From NCBI GenBank assembly GCA_039931555.1, contig JBDTRP010000108.1, positions 1 to 51,881 of the forward strand: 51,881 nt of DNA, given 5' to 3'. Positions 9,147 through 16,734 of the stretch are shown here, in pieces (positions within the stretch are counted from its first letter, which is position 1; the number at the start of each line of letters is the position of its first letter). The DNA comes from JAENVT01 sp039931555. GTDB taxonomy: Bacteria; Actinomycetota; Acidimicrobiia; Acidimicrobiales; Ilumatobacteraceae. The notes beneath the pieces were generated by a model. It was not told the origin of the DNA. It searched no databases and worked only from the letters and a program-made list of their open reading frames with translations. Position numbers and translations under genes: made by a program.

Positions 9147-10175
9147 ATGTCACATGTCGCCGACCCCGCCCGCTACGACTCGATGAGCTATCGCCGTTGT
9201 GGGCGCAGTGGCGTGCTGCTGCCGGCCATCTCACTGGGTCTGTGGCACAACTTCGGCGACGACCGGCCTTGGGACACGCAGCGAGACATCTGCCGCCGGG
9301 CGTTCGACCTCGGGATCACCCATTTCGATCTGGCCAACAACTACGGGCCGCCGTACGGCGCGGCCGAGGCCAACTTCGGTCGCATCCTGGCGACCGACTT
9401 TACCCGGTACCGCGACGAACTGATGATCTCGACGAAGGCCGGCTACGACATGTGGCCGGGGCCGTACGGCGACCGGGGGTCGCGCAAGTACCTGCTGGCC
9501 TCGCTCGATCAGTCGCTGCAGCGGATGGGACTCGACTACGTCGACATCTTCTACTCGCACCGTGTGGACCCCGATACACCGTTGGAGGAGACGGTCGGCG
9601 CGTTGGTCTCGGCAGTCCATGCAGGCAAGGCGTTGTACGTCGGCATCTCGTCGTATTCCTCGGAGCGCACGCGGCAGGCCGCGCAGTTGCTGGCCGAGCA
9701 GCACGTGCCAATGCTGATCCACCAGCCGTCGTACTCGATGTTCAACCGCTGGACCGAAGACGACCGGCTGCTCGACACGCTGGCCGATGTCGGCGCCGGA
9801 TGCATCGCGTTCTCGCCCTTGGCGCAAGGACTGCTGACCGATCGCTACCTCGAAGGGATCCCATCCGATTCGCGCGCCGCCACCGGTGGCGCGCTGCGCG
9901 CCGAGTCGATCACCGAGGACCGGCTCGCCCAGGTGCGCGCCCTCGGCGACATTGCGGCGCGACGCGGTCAGTCGCTGGCCCAGTTGGCGCTGGTGTGGGC
10001 GCTGCGCGACGAGCGGATGACGTCACTCGTCATCGGTGCCAGCAGCGTGAAGCAACTCGATGACAACGTCGGCGCGCTGGCCAACGTGTCGCTGAGCACC
10101 GAAGAACTCACCGAGATCGACCGGTATGCGACCGATGCCGGCATCAATCTGTGGAAGCGCTCGAGCGACCAATGA
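9147..10175 (+). CDS. gpr: aldo/keto reductase, L-glyceraldehyde 3-phosphate reductase type (YghZ)
   Basis: 342 aa from ATG 9147, preceded by TAATGT and a 7-nt gap (leaderless arrangement). It is a close relative of E. coli YghZ/Gpr along its full length: 'WHNFGDD' near the N-terminus, 'FDLANNYGPPYG' with the catalytic Tyr of the AKR tetrad, 'STKAGYDMWPGPYG' carrying the Lys, and 'FYSHRVDPDTPLEETV' carrying the His. The family reduces L-glyceraldehyde 3-phosphate and methylglyoxal with NADPH, a detoxification role in the cytoplasm. The C-terminal 'LVIGASSVKQLDDNV' is the cofactor-binding loop. The next gene is also an oxidoreductase on the same strand. Confidence 0.92.
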   Translation: MSHVADPARYDSMSYRRCGRSGVLLPAISLGLWHNFGDDRPWDTQRDICRRAFDLGITHFDLANNYGPPYGAAEANFGRILATDFTRYRDELMISTKAGYDMWPGPYGDRGSRKYLLASLDQSLQRMGLDYVDIFYSHRVDPDTPLEETVGALVSAVHAGKALYVGISSYSSERTRQAAQLLAEQHVPMLIHQPSYSMFNRWTEDDRLLDTLADVGAGCIAFSPLAQGLLTDRYLEGIPSDSRAATGGALRAESITEDRLAQVRALGDIAARRGQSLAQLALVWALRDERMTSLVIGASSVKQLDDNVGALANVSLSTEELTEIDRYATDAGINLWKRSSDQ

Positions 10176-10183
10176 ACCGTCGG

Positions 10184-10189
10184 TAGGGT
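10184..10189 (+). promoter_or_regulatory. -10 element TAGGGT for the dehydrogenase gene
   Basis: TAGGGT lies 32 bp before ATG 10222. A GGAG ribosome site (CTGGAG) sits about 7 nt before that ATG, so this gene would have a short leader, unlike its leaderless neighbours. Confidence 0.35.
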
Positions 10190-10221
10190 ACCGACATCCG
10201 CCGACCTCGCTGGAGCTGCAC

Positions 10222-11361
10222 ATGCCGAACGAACTGCCCCGAACGATGCGACAGATCCGGTCGCTGATCACACCCGACGGGCAGTTGGAGCTGTCCATCG
10301 CCTCGGTCGAGGTTCCCGAGCCCGAAGTGAACGAAGTGCTCGTCCGGATCGAGGCTGCGCCGATCAACCCGTCAGACCTCGGGTTGCTGTTGTCGACCGC
10401 CGACCTCGACACGGCGACGGAGTCCGGCACCGCCGAGAACCCGGTCGTCACGGCGACGATCCCTCCGCAGACGATGCGCGGCCTCGCCTCACGCAGTGGC
10501 CAATCGATGCCCGTCGGCAACGAGGGCGCCGGAGTCGTCGTCGCCACCGGGTCGTCCGACGCGGCGCGGGCACTGCTCGGTCGCACTGTCGCCATCATCG
10601 GCGGCGCGACCTATGCGGAGTTTCGCTGCGTCGACACGTCACTGAGCCTCACCCTGCCCGACGGCACCGACCCGGCGCAGGGTGCGTCGTGCTTCGTCAA
10701 CCCGCTCACTGCGCTCAGCATGGTCGAGAACATGAAGATGGAGGGCCACACCGCGCTGGTGCACACCGCGGCGGCCTCGAACCTCGGCCAGATGCTGGTG
10801 CGCATCTGCCTCGCCGATGGGGTGCCGCTGGTCAACATCGTTCGCAAGCCCGAGCAGGAGGCGATCCTTCGCGACCTCGGGGCCACCCACGTGTGCGACT
10901 CGTCGCAGCCGACGTTCACCGACGATCTCACCAAGGCGCTCATCGACACCGGCGCAACCCTGGCGTTCGACGCAATCGGTGGCGGCAAGCTGGTCGGCCA
11001 GATCCTGGCGTGCATGGAGGTCGCGGCCAACGCCAACGCCACGACGTACAACCGGTACGGGTCGACGACGCACAAGCAGGTCTACCTCTACGGCATGCTC
11101 GATCGCGGCCCGACCGAGTTCTCCCGTAACTTCGGCATGGCGTGGGGCATCGGCGGTTGGCTGCTGACGCCGTTCCTCGGCAAGCTCGGCCTGGACGGCA
11201 TGATGCGGCTGCGCGACCGGGTGGTGGCCGAACTGACCACCACCTTCGCCAGTCACTACACCGACGAGGTCTCGCTCGCTGGTGCGTTGCATCTCGACGC
11301 CATCAAGAGGTATGCACGTCAAGCCACCGGCCAGAAGTTCCTCATCCGCCCGTCGGCGTGA
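10222..11361 (+). CDS. zinc-binding dehydrogenase / quinone-oxidoreductase-like MDR protein
   Basis: 379 aa from ATG 10222. It shows the medium-chain dehydrogenase layout: a GroES-like N-domain ('VEVPEPEVNEVLVRIEAAPINPSDLG'-type start, about 27-52) and a Rossmann domain around 'ALVHTAAASNLGQMLV' (about 177-192). No Cys/His catalytic zinc ligands are evident, which matches the quinone oxidoreductase branch rather than alcohol dehydrogenases. A stretch of about 40 residues between the two parts is longer than usual. It probably uses NADPH to reduce an enone or quinone. The REP-like palindrome follows its stop and separates it from the convergent AHSA1 gene. Confidence 0.85.
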   Translation: MPNELPRTMRQIRSLITPDGQLELSIASVEVPEPEVNEVLVRIEAAPINPSDLGLLLSTADLDTATESGTAENPVVTATIPPQTMRGLASRSGQSMPVGNEGAGVVVATGSSDAARALLGRTVAIIGGATYAEFRCVDTSLSLTLPDGTDPAQGASCFVNPLTALSMVENMKMEGHTALVHTAAASNLGQMLVRICLADGVPLVNIVRKPEQEAILRDLGATHVCDSSQPTFTDDLTKALIDTGATLAFDAIGGGKLVGQILACMEVAANANATTYNRYGSTTHKQVYLYGMLDRGPTEFSRNFGMAWGIGGWLLTPFLGKLGLDGMMRLRDRVVAELTTTFASHYTDEVSLAGALHLDAIKRYARQATGQKFLIRPSA

Positions 11362-11377
11362 TCGTTGCGGGCGCCTC

Positions 11378-11434
11378 ACCCGAACTTTGTCGCTCCCAGG
11401 TCGCTCAGCGACCTCCCAGTGACAAAGTTCGGGT
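11378..11434. repeat. REP-like palindrome, family A copy 1
   Basis: Outer arms ACCCGAACTTTGTC (11378-11391) and its exact complement (11421-11434) enclose the inner palindrome around AGGTCGCTCAGCGACCT. It lies between the stops of convergent genes. Copies 2 and 3 are at 25525 and 51102. Confidence 0.85.
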
Positions 11435-11460
11435 GTTCCCGATCGGATCGCCGAGCCGCG

Positions 11461-11904
11461 TCAGTGCTCGGCGACCTTCTTCAAACCTTGTAGCACCGTG
11501 GCCCAGTTCTTCTCGTAGTCATCCCGGCTGGCGCGGTCGGCTTCGGTCGCGCCACCCTCGAGGTTCGACTGTTCAAGGGTGACCTTGGTGCCGACCGTGC
11601 CGTCCTCCAGAGCGATGTGCACGACGTGGTAGTTGCTCGGCTCATCGTCGGTGCCGCTCAACGGGCTCCAGTGCGAGTAGCTCATCTCCTGCTCGGGCTC
11701 GAACGAGAGGATCTCGCCCTTGTCCTCGTAGGGCTTGTCGTTCCATGTGCCGGAGAACGTGATCGGGTGACCGACCTGCCAATCGCTCTTCACCGTCGCG
11801 CCCATGAAGTACTGCTTGACCAGGTCAGGGTCGGTCAATGCGTTCCAGACCTCTGATCGCGGCCGGTCGATGACAATCGATGCGCTGGCGGTGATGTCGG
11901 ACAT
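11461..11904 (-). CDS. SRPBCC/AHSA1 family protein
   Basis: 147 aa from ATG 11904 with a clear GGAGG site 6-7 nt upstream. It matches the AHSA1-type START-like fold: 'ASIVIDRPRSEVWNALTDPDLVKQYF' type N-terminus (about 7-33) and the central 'GTWNDKPYEDKGEILSFEPE' (about 52-71), ending in a long amphipathic helix ('NWATVLQGLKKVAEH'). Family members bind hydrophobic ligands or act in stress responses; no enzyme motif is present. The divergent neighbour is the broken amidohydrolase gene. Confidence 0.88.
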   Translation of the reverse strand: MSDITASASIVIDRPRSEVWNALTDPDLVKQYFMGATVKSDWQVGHPITFSGTWNDKPYEDKGEILSFEPEQEMSYSHWSPLSGTDDEPSNYHVVHIALEDGTVGTKVTLEQSNLEGGATEADRASRDDYEKNWATVLQGLKKVAEH

Positions 11905-12000
11905 GTGCTGCCTCCGTTACATGGGCGATTTCCAGGCAGCCGGAATACCCGCGTGTGGCCGAGGCCAAACTCCACAACCGTCCAGTGCTGTACTCGCGAC

Positions 12001-12753
12001 ATGTCACGCGTGCTGTTCACTGGTGGGCCCATCGTCATGTTCGACGAAGTCGTGCGGGTCTCCGCACACGTGTGGGTTGCCGAACTGGTCGGCGGAGGGC
12101 CTGAAGGAAGCGGTGTGCACGTTCGACGCCGACGGCTTCCAGATCCACGTCCACGCCATCGGCGACGCCGGCGTGCGGATCGCCCTCGACGCGATCGAGC
12201 ACGCCGCACGCCTCAATGGGCCGCGCGATCGTCGGCCCGTGATCGCCCACACCCAACTCGTGCACCCTGACGATCGCGCCCGCTTCGGCGCACTCGGTGT
12301 GATCGCCAACTTCGAACGACTCTGGGCCTGCCTCGATGCCTCGCAGACCGAGTTGACGTTTCCCCGCCTCGGGCCGGAGCGCAGCGCACTGCGGTATCCG
12401 ATCGCGACACTCGCCCGGCTTGGCGCGACCGTCAGCTTCGGGTCGGATTGGCGGTGTCGTCACACCGACCGCTCGACGGGCTCGCCGTTGCCGTCACCCG
12501 CCGCAACGAACGTGGTGAACCGCTCGACGGCTGGCTGCCCGACGAGCGGCTTCCCATCCTGCAGGCGATCCACGCATACTCCGCCGGCAGCGCCTACCAA
12601 GCGTTCGACGACGATTCCGGATCGTTGACGGTCGGTGCTCGGGCCGATGTTGCCGTGCTCGACAGCGACATCACGGCGATCGCCGGCCACCAAGTGCCGG
12701 GGGTGATGGTCGACGAATCGTGGCTCCACGGCACCCGCGTCTTCCAACGGTGA
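12001..12753 (+). pseudogene. YtcJ-like amidohydrolase, internally deleted and frameshifted
   Basis: The N-terminus 'MSRVLFTGGPIVMFDEVV' at 12001 is the usual start of a roughly 540-aa YtcJ-type amidohydrolase. At about 12,065-12,080 the frame jumps to the family's C-terminal half ('GFQIHVHAIGDAGVRIALDA', then 'VIAHTQLVHPDD', 'VSFGSDW'). About 280 residues, including the N-terminal HxH metal site, are missing. Just after 12,451 a one-base deletion shifts the frame again: 'GSDW' continues as 'VSSHRPLDGL' in the original frame, to the stop at 12753. The protein cannot be functional. The intact amidase starts right at this stop. Confidence 0.8.
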
Positions 12754-12785
12754 CGCTGCCGCGGACGGCGTGGCAACCTTTCGGG

Positions 12786-14207
12786 GTGGACATCACCGAT
12801 CGTTCTGCGGCACAGCTCTCGGAATCGATCCACCGGAGAGACGTGTCGTGCCGGGAGGTGATGGCGGCCATCCTCGACCGCATCGACGAGCGCAACCCGG
12901 CGGTGAACGCGATCGTCAGCATCCGACAGCGTGACGCCTTGTTGGCCGAGGCAGCCGGGCGTGACGATGAACTGGTGCGTGACGGCTCGCGCGGATGGAT
13001 GCACGGAATCCCGCAGGCGATCAAGGATCTGTCGGCGACGAAAGGGATCCGCACGACGCTGGGTTCGCGGCTGCTCGAGCACTGGGTCCCCGACGCCGAC
13101 AGCTTGATGGTGGCCCGCATGAAGGCCGCCGGTTGCATCGTGATCGGCAAGACCAACGTGCCCGAGTTCGGGTTGGGCTCGCACACCTTCAACGACCTGT
13201 TCGGCACGACCCGCAACCCATTCGACCTCACCCGCACCGCAGGCGGAAGCAGCGGTGGCGCCGCAGTGGCGCTGGCGACGCACATGCTGCCCGTCGCCGA
13301 CGGCAGTGACTACATGGGATCACTCCGCAATCCCGCGGCGTGGAACGACGTGTTCGGGTTCCGGCCGAGCCAGGGCCGCGTGCCGGGAGGACCCGAGCGC
13401 GACGGCTACCTCGCCCAACTCGGCACGGAGGGCCCGATGGGCCGCACCGTGCTCGATGTCGCCTTGCTGCTCGGCACACAGGCCGGATACGACGCCGGCT
13501 CGCCACTGTGTCTATCGGGTCGCCTCGACGAGTTCGCGACCGTGGCCTCGGCGCGGAGCACACTCGATTCCGAGCAGGGCGCAGTCTGTATCGGTTGGCT
13601 GGGTGATCTCGACGGCCATCTGGCGATCGAGCCGGGAATCATCGACCGGTGCGAAGACGGCCTGCGCCGTCTTGAATCCATCGGCTGCGCGGTTGAGCCG
13701 ACCGCATTCGCGATGTCGCCCGAGCGGGTGTGGGAGGTCTGGCTGGTGTGGCGCTACGTCCTGGTCTCGGCCAACCTGTCGCCGCTGATCACCAATCCGT
13801 CGCGCCGCGACGTGATGAAGCCAGAGGCGCTGTGGGAGATCGACCACGGCATGGAGGTCACCGGTCCGCAGATGACCCTGGCCTCGATCGAGCGCACCGC
13901 CTTCTACCGCAGCATCACGGCGCTGTTCGATCGCTTCGATGCACTCGTGCTGCCCACCGCACAAGTATGGCCGTTCGACGCGAGCGAGCGATGGCCGCGC
14001 CGGATCGGTGATCGAGAGATGGACACCTACCACCGCTGGATGGAGGTCACGTCGTACGCCACGTTCGCCGGCCTGCCGGCGATCAGCGTGCCCGTCGGCT
14101 TCGACGATCGTGGGCTGCCGATGGGCATGCAGCTGATCGGTCGCCCGCGTGGCGACGTCGCCCTGCTGCGCCTGGCGCGCGCGTACGAAGCGACGTTGGA
14201 CCGATGA
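12786..14207 (+). CDS. amidase (amidase signature family)
   Basis: 473 aa from GTG 12786, where similarity to the family begins ('VDITDRSAAQLSESI'). A GTG at 12750 overlapping the upstream stop is an alternative. The Ser-cisSer-Lys triad is visible: Lys in 'GIPQAIKDLSA', cis-Ser in 'TAGGSSGGAA', and the nucleophilic Ser in 'GSDYMGSLRNP'. The family hydrolyses C-N bonds of carboxamides, in the cytoplasm. The end is complete ('GLPMGMQLIGRPRGD'). It is coupled by an ATGA overlap to the cupin gene downstream. Confidence 0.93.
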   Translation: MDITDRSAAQLSESIHRRDVSCREVMAAILDRIDERNPAVNAIVSIRQRDALLAEAAGRDDELVRDGSRGWMHGIPQAIKDLSATKGIRTTLGSRLLEHWVPDADSLMVARMKAAGCIVIGKTNVPEFGLGSHTFNDLFGTTRNPFDLTRTAGGSSGGAAVALATHMLPVADGSDYMGSLRNPAAWNDVFGFRPSQGRVPGGPERDGYLAQLGTEGPMGRTVLDVALLLGTQAGYDAGSPLCLSGRLDEFATVASARSTLDSEQGAVCIGWLGDLDGHLAIEPGIIDRCEDGLRRLESIGCAVEPTAFAMSPERVWEVWLVWRYVLVSANLSPLITNPSRRDVMKPEALWEIDHGMEVTGPQMTLASIERTAFYRSITALFDRFDALVLPTAQVWPFDASERWPRRIGDREMDTYHRWMEVTSYATFAGLPAISVPVGFDDRGLPMGMQLIGRPRGDVALLRLARAYEATLDR

Positions 14208-14632
14208 TGGACGCAAGCGTGCAGCAACTGGTCGAGCGCTTCGCCATGACGCCACTACCGGTCGAGGCGACGTACTTCGTCAGCACGTACCGCAGCGTCG
14301 CCGACACCGCGGCCGCCGGCCCGGTCGGCACGGCGATGATCGGTTTGTACAGCGCCGACCCTCCCAGTCGGTCGTTGTTCCACCGGCTCGACTTCGACGA
14401 GGTCTGGCACTTCTACGGTGGTGACCCGATGCGGCTGGTGTTACTGCACCCGGATGGGTCGACTTCCGAGGTGATCTGGGACCCGATGGCCCCGGGTCCG
14501 CTCGAAGATCGACAGGGCCAAGGTGTTGGTGATGCCGATCAGGGCGATCACGATGGCCGGACCGAGCAGGGTGCGAGGCCGGTCTCGTACCACCCGGTGT
14601 GGCCTGAGGCGCTGATAAGGTCACCGTTCTGA
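14204..14632 (+). pseudogene. Cupin_5/DUF985 protein, 3' half replaced
   Basis: From ATG 14204, overlapping the amidase stop. The first roughly 90 residues are a typical cupin superfamily DUF985 protein ('ATYFVSTYRS', 'SRSLFHRLDFDEVWHFYGGD', 'LVLLHPDGSTSEVI'). From about 14,488 on, the frame encodes unrelated, low-quality sequence (DRQGQGVGDADQGDHDG...), and the conserved second half of the cupin barrel is missing. The replacing sequence reads sensibly on the other strand (see the 14,493-14,570 entry). The truncated product lacks the part of the barrel that closes the pocket, so it is probably not functional. Confidence 0.7.
14493..14570 (-). pseudogene. fragment of an FtsX/MacB-type ABC permease
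   Basis: The reverse strand reads 'VIALIGITNTLALSIFERTR', the conserved C-terminal region of FtsX-like ABC permeases. Only about 26 residues remain, with no start and no matching flanks. It explains the non-cupin 3' end of the gene on the other strand. Confidence 0.5.
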
Positions 14633-14653
14633 GTCAGTACTGAGGAGGGCTCC

Positions 14654-14764
14654 ATGCCCAGCAAGTCGCCACAGAAGCCGTCCGCCAAGAAGGCCGGAAA
14701 GACCCTCAAGGAGAAGCGCGAAGCGAAGCGCGAGAAGAAGGACAAGCGTCCGCCGCTCGGGTAG
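14654..14764 (+). CDS. 36-aa highly basic small protein
   Basis: ATG 14654 follows a perfect GAGGAGGG ribosome site at 5-7 nt. The product starts MPSKSPQKPSAKKAGKTLKE and ends in a Lys/Arg/Glu-rich stretch and RPPLG. It has 14 Lys/Arg in 36 residues and should form one charged helix. Small basic proteins of this look are conserved in actinobacteria and are often left unannotated. RNA or ribosome association is a guess. It lies 18 bp before the NuoF-like gene and could share its transcript. Confidence 0.7.
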   Translation: MPSKSPQKPSAKKAGKTLKEKREAKREKKDKRPPLG

Positions 14765-14782
14765 CGGATCGGCCGGATTGGT

Positions 14783-15868
14783 GTGACGCAGACGTACCTG
14801 CTGCCACCGTCGCCGATCGAGCGGATCGACGACTTCTTGTCAGCGGGTGGTGGTCGCGGGCTCGAACGGGCGCTCCAGATCGGCAAGACAGCGACGATCG
14901 ATCTGGTCACCGCTGCTGGTTTGCGCGGCCGGGGCGGTGCGGGGTTCTCGGTCGGCCGCAAGTGGGCTTCGGTGCGCGACGGTGGCGCCGGCACGCGCTT
15001 TGTGGTGGCCAACGGAGCCGAGGGCGAGCCCGCCACGTTCAAGGACCGGATGTTGCCAGGCCTGCTGCCCCCGTACGAGCTCGGCCTGTTTGCCACCGAC
15101 CTGGCGATCGGCTGGGAGTCGGGCAATCGCCCGGTGTCGGGTCGCGCCGAGGCCAACCCGACCGTCGTCAACAACGTCGAGACACTCGCCTCGGCCGCAC
15201 ACATCTTGGCCAACGGCGTCGAGTGGTTCCGGGCGATGGGCACGCATGACTCGCCGGGCACCATCATTGCCACGGTCGTCGGCGACGTCGTGCGCCCGGG
15301 TGTTCACGAGGTCGAGATGGGTACGCCCTTCTCCGAGTTGCTGGCGATGTGCGGCGGCCCGCTTCCGGGCCGACGCTACAAGGCGGCATTCTCGGGCGTG
15401 TCGAACGCGGTGCTGCCCGCTGATGCCTTCGAGACGCCTCTGACCTACGAACACTTCGCGGCGCGAGGCTCCGGCCTCGGCGCCGCCGGTTTCGTCGTCT
15501 ACGACGACTCGGTCAACATGACCCTCATCGCATACGAGCTGTCCCGGTTCCTCGCCGCCGAGTCGTGCGGCCAGTGCCCGCCGTGCAAGCAGGGCTCGTT
15601 GGCGATCACTGCCGACCTTGCCTCGATCTGCGACGGTGGTGCCACTGATGCAGTCCTCGGGCAACTGGCCACCCGCCTTCGTGCCGTGACCGATGCCAAC
15701 CGGTGTTTCCTCGGCTCCGAGGAGCAGGTCGTGGTGTCGAGCATCCTGCGCGAGTTCCCCGACGACGTTGCCGCGCTGCTCGAGGGTCGGTCGACATCGG
15801 CCCGCGCCGTGCGCGTGCCGCCGATCGACCACATCGCCGACGATGGCACCGTGACCCACCACGCCTGA
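14783..15868 (+). CDS. orphan NuoF-like NADH:acceptor oxidoreductase subunit, internally shortened
   Basis: 361 aa from GTG 14783; NuoF is usually 420 aa or more. Present are the glycine-rich NADH/FMN loop 'GLRGRGGAGFSVGRKW' (about 46-61), 'ANGAEGEPATFKDR' (about 76-89), 'NPTVVNNVETLAS' (about 128-140), and the N3-type cluster ligands 'SCGQCPPCKQG' plus the distant Cys in 'RCFLG'. Between 'FKDR' and 'NPTVVNN' there are only about 40 residues. The canonical region there is much longer and includes the FMN-binding 'GAGAYICGEETAL' segment, which is absent. No NuoE or NuoG lies nearby. It could be decayed by an in-frame deletion or be a specialised variant. Confidence 0.75.
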   Translation: MTQTYLLPPSPIERIDDFLSAGGGRGLERALQIGKTATIDLVTAAGLRGRGGAGFSVGRKWASVRDGGAGTRFVVANGAEGEPATFKDRMLPGLLPPYELGLFATDLAIGWESGNRPVSGRAEANPTVVNNVETLASAAHILANGVEWFRAMGTHDSPGTIIATVVGDVVRPGVHEVEMGTPFSELLAMCGGPLPGRRYKAAFSGVSNAVLPADAFETPLTYEHFAARGSGLGAAGFVVYDDSVNMTLIAYELSRFLAAESCGQCPPCKQGSLAITADLASICDGGATDAVLGQLATRLRAVTDANRCFLGSEEQVVVSSILREFPDDVAALLEGRSTSARAVRVPPIDHIADDGTVTHHA

Positions 15869-15881
15869 CGCGGCGTCCTCG

Positions 15882-15902
15882 TGAAACGTCCGTGACGTTT
15901 CA
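15882..15902. terminator. 9-bp hairpin after the NuoF-like gene
   Basis: TGAAACGTC and its exact complement flank a 3-nt loop, 13 bp downstream of the stop at 15868. It has no T-tract; a terminator or a palindromic protein site are both possible. Confidence 0.4.
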
Positions 15903-16007
15903 AGCCTGGGCGGCTTTGCGCCAGGGCCCGTATCGTCACTGACGATTCGGGAGGGATCCGCGCCGGGCACTTGATAGCCGGCCCTTGCGGCGACATACTC
16001 AACGAAG

Positions 16008-16232
16008 TTGTTAAACAACGACTCCGTTGAATAGGTGGAAGACGTGACGGCATCGAGTGTGATCAGTCGCGGCCGCGACGCTCAGTTCCGGCCATGCACC
16101 CTCGAGGCCGAACCGCTCGATGCAGCAGTCCGCTGGATCGAACTACACCGGAAGATCTGGCAGGGCCGTTTCGACAGGCTCGAACAACACCTCCGCACCA
16201 TCCAGCAAGCAGAGAAGGACTGCCGACCATGA
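16008..16232 (+). pseudogene. ArsR-family regulator lacking its HTH domain
   Basis: TTG 16008 starts LLNNDSVE, like the N-terminus of ArsR regulators that pair with SRPBCC genes, then hits TAG at 16032. In the same frame the C-terminal wing and helix follow: 'VISRGRDAQFRPCTLEAEPL' and 'RWIELHRKIWQGRFDRLEQH'. The roughly 60 residues of winged helix expected in between are gone. The gene ends by an ATGA overlap with the SRPBCC remnant, as is usual for this operon type. Confidence 0.65.
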
Positions 16233-16358
16233 ACGACTCGACCACCACCAACACTGGCGAACTGATCATCACCCGCACCTACGACGCGCAGCCCGGAAGC
16301 GCAGGCCGGGTTCAACAGCAGCCTCGATCGCTTCGCTTCCTACATCAGCGCACTCTGA
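16229..16358 (+). pseudogene. SRPBCC (AHSA1) gene remnant with its middle deleted
   Basis: ATG 16229 begins 'MNDSTTTNTGELIITRTYDA', a standard SRPBCC start. A second frame then gives the typical C-terminal helix 'AGFNSSLDRFASYISAL' ending at TGA 16356-16358. About 100 residues of the barrel are missing and the two ends are out of frame. Together with the ArsR remnant this was once an ArsR-SRPBCC operon. Confidence 0.65.
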
Positions 16359-16411
16359 CGACGTTGCGCTGGCGGGATGGGACCCAAACGTACGAAGGTG
16401 GGGTTGTCAGT

Positions 16412-16462
16412 GGAAGTGCGTACTTTCAGAGCAGACAGTGCGCGCCGAAAGTACGCACTTCC
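16412..16462. repeat. 16-bp perfect inverted repeat with 19-nt loop
   Basis: GGAAGTGCGTACTTTC (16412-16427) and its exact complement (16447-16462) could form a strong hairpin. A second imperfect hairpin (GCGCACTCC / GGAGTGTGC) follows at about 16,498-16,520. Both lie between the ArsR/SRPBCC remnants and the convergent sulfatase gene. Confidence 0.75.
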
Positions 16463-16734
16463 TCGATGACCGGGCGCGCCCCGAACTGCGTCGATCTCGC
16501 GCACTCCCCACGGAGTGTGCGATTGTGAATCGGACGGCTCTACATGGACTCGCTGAACGCGACGATCGAGCCGACACATCACGGGTGTCGGCCTTCGACA
16601 ACCGCATCCCGACCAGCGTGGATCTTCTGCACATCGTGTCTGGTGTGTTCGCAATGGCCGCGCATGGTCTGTTCATGAGCCTGCATGGCAAGGACACGCG
16701 CGCGGCATTCGCCGGCGGGCCGATCCTCAACTGA
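16463..16734 (+). other. possible gene remnant, unrecognised
   Basis: The interval between the hairpin and the sulfatase stop holds one open frame ending at 16734, whose last part reads 'IVSGVFAMAAHGLFMSLHGK'. It looks more like a hydrophobic protein segment than random sequence, but it has no credible start, no ribosome site and no recognised family. I treat the interval as decayed or non-coding. Confidence 0.25.
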
